DNA of 64,000 nucleotides from Dickeya aquatica (GTDB lineage: Bacteria; Pseudomonadota; Gammaproteobacteria; Enterobacterales; Enterobacteriaceae). The translations under genes were made by a program, and so were the position numbers. The stretch is taken from positions 248,001-312,000 of the forward strand of contig NZ_LT615367.1 of the NCBI RefSeq assembly GCF_900095885.1. Reading direction: 5' to 3'. This document shows, one piece after another, positions 59,373 to 64,000 of this stretch (within the stretch, counting starts at the first letter, position 1; each line of letters begins with the position of its first letter). The notes beneath the pieces were generated by a model. The model ran no database searches. It was not told the DNA's origin and worked only from the letters and a program-made list of their open reading frames with translations.

Positions 59373-60830
59373 ATGACGCGATATCAGCACTTGGCTGACT
59401 TGCTGGCGCAGAGAATTGAGCAAGGGTTGTATCGTGGCGGCGAGCGCTTGCCTTCGGTGCGTACACTCAGCCAGGAACATGGCGTTAGCATCAGTACCGT
59501 ACAGCAAGCTTATTATCGGCTGGAGCAGCAGCAACTGATCGTGCCATTGCCGCGATCGGGCTATTTTGTGCGTGCGCGTAAAGCCGAGCCGCCGATACCC
59601 TCCATGACCCGCCCGGTGCAACGACCGGTTGAGGTGAAGAAATGGGGGGCGGTGCTGGAACTGGTCAGCGCCCGGCAGGACCCGGACGTACTTTCCTTAG
59701 GCGGCAGTTCGCCGGATCTCACACAAAGCACGCTCAAGCCGCTGTGGAAACAGTTGCAGCGCATTGGCCAGAAGCAGCAAGAGGCTGCACTAAGTTACGA
59801 CAACCTGGCAGGCTTAGTGCCACTGCGTGAGCAAATCGCCCGCCTGATGGTTGATAGCGGCTGTCAACTTCAGGCGGATGACATTGTGGTGACGACGGGG
59901 TGCACCGAAGCGCTGTCCGTCGCGGTGCGGGCCGTTGCCCAGCCGGGCGACATCATTGCGGTTGAGTCACCGGTCTTTCACGGTATTTTGCAAATACTGT
60001 GTGGGTTAAATATTAAAGTCATTGAGATACCGACGGATTTTACCACCGGGCTGAGCCTGGAAGCACTGGAACTGGTGCTGGAGCAATGGCCGGTCAAAGC
60101 GTTGATCACCGTCCCGCACTGCAATAACCCGCTTGGTTTTATGATGCCGTCTGCGCGTAAACGCGCGCTGTTAACGCTGGCACAGCGCTATGACATCGCC
60201 ATTATTGAAGATGATGTGTATGGCGAGCTGGCCTATGAATACCCGCGTCCGGCCTCTTTGAAATCAGCCGATCGGGATGGGCGGGTGTTGCTGTGCAGTT
60301 CATTTTCCAAAACGCTGGCACCCGGTTTACGCGTCGGCTGGGTGGTGCCGGGGCGCTATCTTGACCGGGTGTTGCACATGAAATACACCAGTACCGGCTC
60401 AAGCGTGTTGTGCACCCAGCTTGCGGTGGCAGAATTCATTGCACAGGGTTACTACCCGCCGCATGTGCGTCGTATGCGTATGTTGTATCAGCGCAATCTG
60501 GCGCTGCTTTCAGACTGGGTACGGCGCTACTTTCCCGAAACGATTTGCGTCAGCCGGCCGCAGGGCGGCTTTGTGTTATGGGTGGAAATGCCGCCTGCTT
60601 TTGACGCCGTTGCCCTTTGCCAGCAGATGAAAGCACATAATATCTATGTGGCGGAAGGGTCGCTGTTTTGTGCCTCCGGCAAGTATCGCCACTGTTTACG
60701 CCTGAGTTATTCCATGCCCATGACACCGGCCATTGAACAAGCGGTGGCGGCCATTGGCGCAGCGGTTGAACGGCAAATCTCGGCAAACGTGGAACACATT
60801 GAACCTGCTGGCGGGGAGGTTAAGCGCTGA
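59373..60830 (+). CDS. MocR-type GntR regulator with aminotransferase domain
   Basis: A 485-residue regulator with an N-terminal GntR winged helix (about 1-70: YQHLADLLAQRIEQGL, GGERLPSVRTLSQEHGVSISTVQQAYY) joined to a class I aminotransferase fold that binds pyridoxal phosphate. The PLP lysine lies in SFSKTLAPGLRVGW, with HCNNPLGF for cofactor contacts. It resembles E. coli YdcR. MocR proteins usually control a divergent or nearby gene; here the divergent neighbour is the DUF1127 gene pair. Its effector is unknown. Confidence 0.88.
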   Translation: MTRYQHLADLLAQRIEQGLYRGGERLPSVRTLSQEHGVSISTVQQAYYRLEQQQLIVPLPRSGYFVRARKAEPPIPSMTRPVQRPVEVKKWGAVLELVSARQDPDVLSLGGSSPDLTQSTLKPLWKQLQRIGQKQQEAALSYDNLAGLVPLREQIARLMVDSGCQLQADDIVVTTGCTEALSVAVRAVAQPGDIIAVESPVFHGILQILCGLNIKVIEIPTDFTTGLSLEALELVLEQWPVKALITVPHCNNPLGFMMPSARKRALLTLAQRYDIAIIEDDVYGELAYEYPRPASLKSADRDGRVLLCSSFSKTLAPGLRVGWVVPGRYLDRVLHMKYTSTGSSVLCTQLAVAEFIAQGYYPPHVRRMRMLYQRNLALLSDWVRRYFPETICVSRPQGGFVLWVEMPPAFDAVALCQQMKAHNIYVAEGSLFCASGKYRHCLRLSYSMPMTPAIEQAVAAIGAAVERQISANVEHIEPAGGEVKR

Positions 60831-60834
60831 GCGC

Positions 60835-60865
60835 ACACCAGGCGCGCATTCATGCTGCCTGGTGT
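60835..60865. terminator. Hairpin between the MocR gene and thiH
   Basis: ACACCAGGC at 60835-60843 pairs perfectly with GCCTGGTGT at 60857-60865 around a 13-base loop, between convergent genes. T-runs are short on both strands. Confidence 0.65.
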
Positions 60866-60895
60866 TTGGGGTCAACGAACGTGGCGGTCAGCCTT

Positions 60896-62038
60896 TCAGG
60901 TCGCTGTTCTGCCCAGATAGGTATCCCAGTCTTTCCACACCGGTTGCAGCCCGGACTGACTGAGCGCCTGCGCCACCGCGTGCGGGGTGCGTTCATCGTG
61001 CGGGGTGAATTGCTCCAGCTCCGGGCGGGCGTCAGCGTAACCGCCCGGCTGAGTTTTGGAAAAGGCGCTGACATTGTTGATGGCAATCGGGATCATGTGG
61101 TCGCGGAAATGGGGGGATTCACGGGTAGAGAGCGACAGCTCGACGTCTGGTGCCAGCAGCCGAAAGGCGCAGATGACCTGCATCAGTTGCGCTTCATCCA
61201 TCAGCGAGGCGGGTTCGATGCCGCCAGCACACGGGCGCAGGCGCGGAAACGACACCGAATAACGGCTCTGCCAGTAGGTTTGCTGTAAGTAGAGCAGGTG
61301 CTCGGCCAGCATATAACAGTCGGTGCGCCAGCTATCCGATAAGCCGATAAGCGCCCCCAGCCCGATTTTGTCGATACCTGCCTGCCCCAGTCTGTCCGGT
61401 GTTGCCAGCCGCCAGGCGAAATCCTGTTTATGGCCGCGCAGGTGGTGGCGGGCGTAAGTGGGTGAGTGATAGGTTTCCTGATACACCATCACGCCATCAA
61501 GCCCCAGGGTTTTCAGCTCGGCGTAATCGGCCTGTGACAGCGGTTGCACCTCCATCATCAGCGCACTGAAGTGCGGGCGGATCAGCGGCAGCATCTGGCG
61601 GAAATAGTCCATGCCGACTTTGCGCTGGTGTTCGCCGGTCACCAGCAACAGGCTGTCAAACCCCAGGGCTTTGATGGCCTCGCACTCGCGTAACACCTCC
61701 TGTTGGTTGAGCGTTTTGCGCTTAAGGTGGTTGCTCATCGAGAAGCCACAGTAAGTGCAATCGTTGGCGCACAGGTTGGAAAGATACAGCGGCACATAGA
61801 AGCTGACGGTGTTGCCAAAGCGCTGGCGCGTCAGTTGCTGCGCCCGCTGCGCCAGCGGTTCCAGCCAGCGACCGGCAGCGGGTGACAGCAGCGCCATCAT
61901 ATCTTCACGCGTGAGTCGATCCGCACATAATGCCCGCTCTACGTCGGCGTCGGTTTTGCTGTTGATGCGTAGCGTCAGGTCGTGCCATTCCAGCTGTTGC
62001 CAGTGCTGTTCAAACGATGGCTGAGAGTGAATGCTCAT
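60896..62038 (-). CDS. thiH: 2-iminoacetate synthase (tyrosine lyase)
   Basis: ThiH is a radical-SAM enzyme that cleaves tyrosine to dehydroglycine (2-iminoacetate) and p-cresol for the thiazole ring of thiamine. The 380-residue protein has the iron-sulfur cluster motif CANDCTYC (Cys90, Cys94, Cys97). Conserved GCGG-type and GLSDSWR regions follow. Its ATG shares a base with the thiG stop. It is the last gene of the thi operon on the minus strand, as in E. coli thiCEFSGH. Confidence 0.96.
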   Translation of the reverse strand: MSIHSQPSFEQHWQQLEWHDLTLRINSKTDADVERALCADRLTREDMMALLSPAAGRWLEPLAQRAQQLTRQRFGNTVSFYVPLYLSNLCANDCTYCGFSMSNHLKRKTLNQQEVLRECEAIKALGFDSLLLVTGEHQRKVGMDYFRQMLPLIRPHFSALMMEVQPLSQADYAELKTLGLDGVMVYQETYHSPTYARHHLRGHKQDFAWRLATPDRLGQAGIDKIGLGALIGLSDSWRTDCYMLAEHLLYLQQTYWQSRYSVSFPRLRPCAGGIEPASLMDEAQLMQVICAFRLLAPDVELSLSTRESPHFRDHMIPIAINNVSAFSKTQPGGYADARPELEQFTPHDERTPHAVAQALSQSGLQPVWKDWDTYLGRTAT

Positions 62039-62817
62039 CAGTTGACGGCCTCCGTGCGATGCAGAAAGCCGGTCAGCGGGCTGGTGGCGCTGGCGATGCG
62101 CTGGCGTTGGCCCAGCCCCGCGTGTTGTGCCAGCGCACCGGCCTCCACCGCCAGCCGGAAGGCGTGCGCCATCTGCACCGGGTCGCGCGCCACGGCGATA
62201 GCGGTGTTGACCAGTACCGCATCCGCCCCCAGCTCCAGCGCGTGCGCCGCGTGGCTGGGCGCGCCGATACCGGCATCCACCACCACCGGCACCCGCGCCT
62301 GCTCGATAATAATGCGCAGAAAATCCCGCGTTTGCAGCCCCTGATTCGAGCCAATCGGCGCACCCAGCGGCATCACGGCGGCGCAGCCTGCTTCTTCAAG
62401 CCGCTTGCACAGCACCGGATCGGCGCTGCAATAGGGCAGCACCACGAAGCCCTCTTTCACCAGTTGTTCCGCCGCTTTCAGGGTTTCGACGGCATCGGGC
62501 AGCAGGTATTTCATGTCCGGGTGGATTTCCAGTTTTATCCACGACGTGCCGAGCGCCTCGCGCGCCAGCCGGGCGGCGAAGAGCGCTTCATCAGCGGTTT
62601 TCGCCCCTGAGGTATTTGGCAGTAAGCGCACGCCGAGCTCACGCAGCGGGGCCAGAATGGCATCGCGGCCGCCTGTTAAATCCACCCGTTTCATCGCCAT
62701 CGTCACCAGTTGCGTGCCGCTGGCGCGCAGAGCTTCTTGCATCAGCGATGCATTGGCGAATTTTCCGGTGCCGGTAAACAGCCGTGAGGTAAATGGGGTA
62801 TCGGCAATCTGTAGCAT
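62038..62817 (-). CDS. thiG: Thiazole synthase
   Basis: ThiG joins deoxyxylulose-5-phosphate, dehydroglycine and ThiS thiocarboxylate into the thiamine thiazole phosphate. The 259-residue TIM-barrel protein has the Schiff-base lysine in TMAMKRVD, phosphate loops [12 protein letters not shown] and [13 protein letters not shown], and ends near the thiH start. The open frame extends to 62955, but the ATG at 62815-62817 matches the family start (MLQIADTPF). Its AGGAGG ribosome binding site lies in the last codons of thiS. Confidence 0.96.
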   Translation of the reverse strand: MLQIADTPFTSRLFTGTGKFANASLMQEALRASGTQLVTMAMKRVDLTGGRDAILAPLRELGVRLLPNTSGAKTADEALFAARLAREALGTSWIKLEIHPDMKYLLPDAVETLKAAEQLVKEGFVVLPYCSADPVLCKRLEEAGCAAVMPLGAPIGSNQGLQTRDFLRIIIEQARVPVVVDAGIGAPSHAAHALELGADAVLVNTAIAVARDPVQMAHAFRLAVEAGALAQHAGLGQRQRIASATSPLTGFLHRTEAVN

Positions 62818-62818
62818 G

Positions 62819-63019
62819 TCAGCCTCCTGCAATCGCCTGGAACAGCAAAATGTCATCGCCGTCCTGCACCGGGTGATGAACCCAGTCAGCACGGGGAATA
62901 ATGGTGTGATGGATAGCCAGTGCGGTGCCCGGCTGTAGCCGGTTAAGCCGCTCAAGCAACTGTTGCACGGTAAGGCCGTCTGGCAACGTCATGGCATCGT
63001 CATTAAGCCGAATGTGCAT
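62819..63019 (-). CDS. thiS: Sulfur carrier protein ThiS
   Basis: ThiS is a 66-residue ubiquitin-fold sulfur carrier. It ends with the required Gly-Gly, which ThiF adenylates and converts to a thiocarboxylate. The central VQQLLERL and [15 protein letters not shown] regions fit the fold. It overlaps the thiF end by 17 bases and is separated from thiG by one base, so translation is coupled. Confidence 0.95.
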   Translation of the reverse strand: MHIRLNDDAMTLPDGLTVQQLLERLNRLQPGTALAIHHTIIPRADWVHHPVQDGDDILLFQAIAGG

Positions 63020-63764
63020 GTGCGCCTCCGCAGACCGGGCACGCCGGGGTGCGCGTTAATTGCAGCGTGTGCCACTGCTGCTGACGTGCCTCGAACAGCC
63101 GCAGTTTGCCGTCCAGCGGCGAGGGGAGGCCGCACAGTAACTTGATGGCCTCCAGCGCCTGTAGCGTGCCCATCACGCCGACGACCGGGCCGAGCACGCC
63201 CGCGGTGCGGCAGTTGCGCTGCGGTTCGTCGGCCTGCGGGTAGAGGCAGGCGTAGCAGCCGTGCCGAAACGGCGGCGTCAACACCAGCAACTGGCCGCTA
63301 AACCCTACGGCGCTGGCGCTGATGAGCGGTTTTTGCGCGGCGACACAGGCGGCGTTAACCGCATGGCGGGTGGCCATGTTGTCGCAGCAATCCAGCACCA
63401 AATCGACTTGCGCCACCGCGGTGGCCAGCGATTCGCCTTCAAGCCGGGTGGTCAGCGCGAGGGTTGTCACCAACGGATTAAGGGCTTGCAGCGCATGATG
63501 GGCCAGCAGCGCTTTGGGGCTATCCACGTCAGCGCTGCGATAGAGAATTTGGCGTTGCAGATTAGAGAGGTGCAGCGTGTCGTGGTCGGCAAGCGTGAGC
63601 GTGCCAACGCCAGCGGCGGCCAGATAGAGCGCGGCTGGTGAACCCAGCCCGCCCAGCCCGACCAACAGCACACGGGCAGCCGCCAGCTTCTGCTGCCCGT
63701 CCTGACCGATATCTTCCAGTAACAGATGGCGGCTATAGCGCATAAAGGCCTTGTCATCGAGCAT
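63003..63764 (-). CDS. thiF: ThiS adenylyltransferase
   Basis: ThiF activates the C-terminus of ThiS with ATP, an E1-like reaction. The 253-residue protein has the nucleotide loop [17 protein letters not shown] (about 30-46), the NLQRQILY motif, the zinc cysteines in CYACLYP and CPVCGG, and the cysteine in [14 protein letters not shown]. The frame is open to 63785, but the ATG at 63762-63764 ([13 protein letters not shown]) has an AAGGGGG ribosome binding site and fits E. coli. Its start overlaps the thiE end by 11 bases. Confidence 0.96.
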   Translation of the reverse strand: MLDDKAFMRYSRHLLLEDIGQDGQQKLAAARVLLVGLGGLGSPAALYLAAAGVGTLTLADHDTLHLSNLQRQILYRSADVDSPKALLAHHALQALNPLVTTLALTTRLEGESLATAVAQVDLVLDCCDNMATRHAVNAACVAAQKPLISASAVGFSGQLLVLTPPFRHGCYACLYPQADEPQRNCRTAGVLGPVVGVMGTLQALEAIKLLCGLPSPLDGKLRLFEARQQQWHTLQLTRTPACPVCGGAHAHSA

Positions 63765-64000
63765 AGTCTGCCCCCTTGCCTTCAATCAGGTGAAGCAATG
63801 TCGCGGTGGCGGCACGCCAGTCCGCGGCCTGTGTGATGGCGCTGACCACGGCGATGCTGCCCACACCGCTTGCCAGCACCTCGGGCACTCGCGCAAGGCT
63901 GATGCCGCCGATAGCGACGCAGGGAATACGCCCCGCCAGTTGCTGTACCTGCCGCGCCAGCGCAGCCAGCCCTTGTGGTGCTGATGGCATCGCTTTGGTT
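63754..64000 (-). CDS. thiE: Thiamine-phosphate synthase, C-terminal part
   Basis: Only the last 81 codons are in the window; the gene continues beyond base 64000. ThiE joins the hydroxymethylpyrimidine diphosphate and the thiazole phosphate to thiamine phosphate. The fragment [33 protein letters not shown] and [14 protein letters not shown] matches the C-terminal half of E. coli ThiE, including the phosphate-binding IGGI. thiF follows with an 11-base overlap. Confidence 0.95.
   Translation of the reverse strand, partial: TKAMPSAPQGLAALARQVQQLAGRIPCVAIGGISLARVPEVLASGVGSIAVVSAITQAADWRAATATLLHLIEGKGADYAR

Overview
The window is enterobacterial chromosome, most likely from the Pectobacteriaceae (Dickeya/Pectobacterium/Brenneria type). 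This rests on an E. coli-like core gene order, near-identity of the ribosomal and RNA polymerase proteins with E. coli as recalled, and an rRNA operon with tRNA-Ile/tRNA-Ala in its spacer. The species is inferred, not proven. Most protein genes look GC-rich by eye. Sampled lines of murB-birA-coaA are only about 40-42 percent GC.

Layout. 1-2.7 kb: 3' end of metE, dienelactone hydrolase dlhH and uridine phosphorylase udp. 2.9-11.4 kb: a tyrosine phosphatase-like gene, ppc, and the divergent argE / argCBH arginine block with two ArgR boxes. 11.5-31 kb: rmuC, the ubiquinone genes ubiE-ubiJ-ubiB, the Tat export genes tatABC with tatD, a hemB coupled to tatD, rfaH, ubiD-fre, a small ArsR regulator, the fatty-acid oxidation pair fadBA with a perfect FadR operator, pepQ-yigZ, trkH and hemG. 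31-36.5 kb: a complete 16S-Ile-Ala-23S-5S operon with P1/P2 promoters, boxA sites, processing stalks and a terminator. 36.7-39.7 kb: murB-birA and convergent coaA. 40.3-42.1 kb: tRNA-Thr, -Tyr, -Gly, -Thr and tufB. 42.3-54.5 kb: secE-nusG, rplKA, rplJL and rpoBC with the L10 leader and the rplL-rpoB attenuator. 54.7-60.8 kb: an accessory stretch with two tandem DUF1176 genes (the second split by a 1221-bp IS3-family element), two small DUF1127 genes and a MocR-type regulator. 60.9-64 kb: thiH-thiG-thiS-thiF and the 3' end of thiE.

The core genes serve translation, transcription, quinone and heme synthesis, protein export, arginine and thiamine synthesis and fatty-acid oxidation. Relative to E. 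coli as recalled, there are three changes in gene order. The ppc-argECBH block lies between udp and rmuC. hemB sits behind tatD. The rRNA operon joins an rrnA-type left flank (hemG) to an rrnB-type right flank (murB).

I found no convincing new multi-gene system. The strongest leads are the IS insertion exactly inside a signal peptide of a duplicated secreted-protein gene, a tRNA-Tyr one base short of a full cloverleaf, a zinc-ligand-free HemB, an ArsR protein with SqrR/BigR-like cysteine spacing, an unlisted 57-residue DUF1127 protein, and several unexplained palindromes in the secE-rpoC region.
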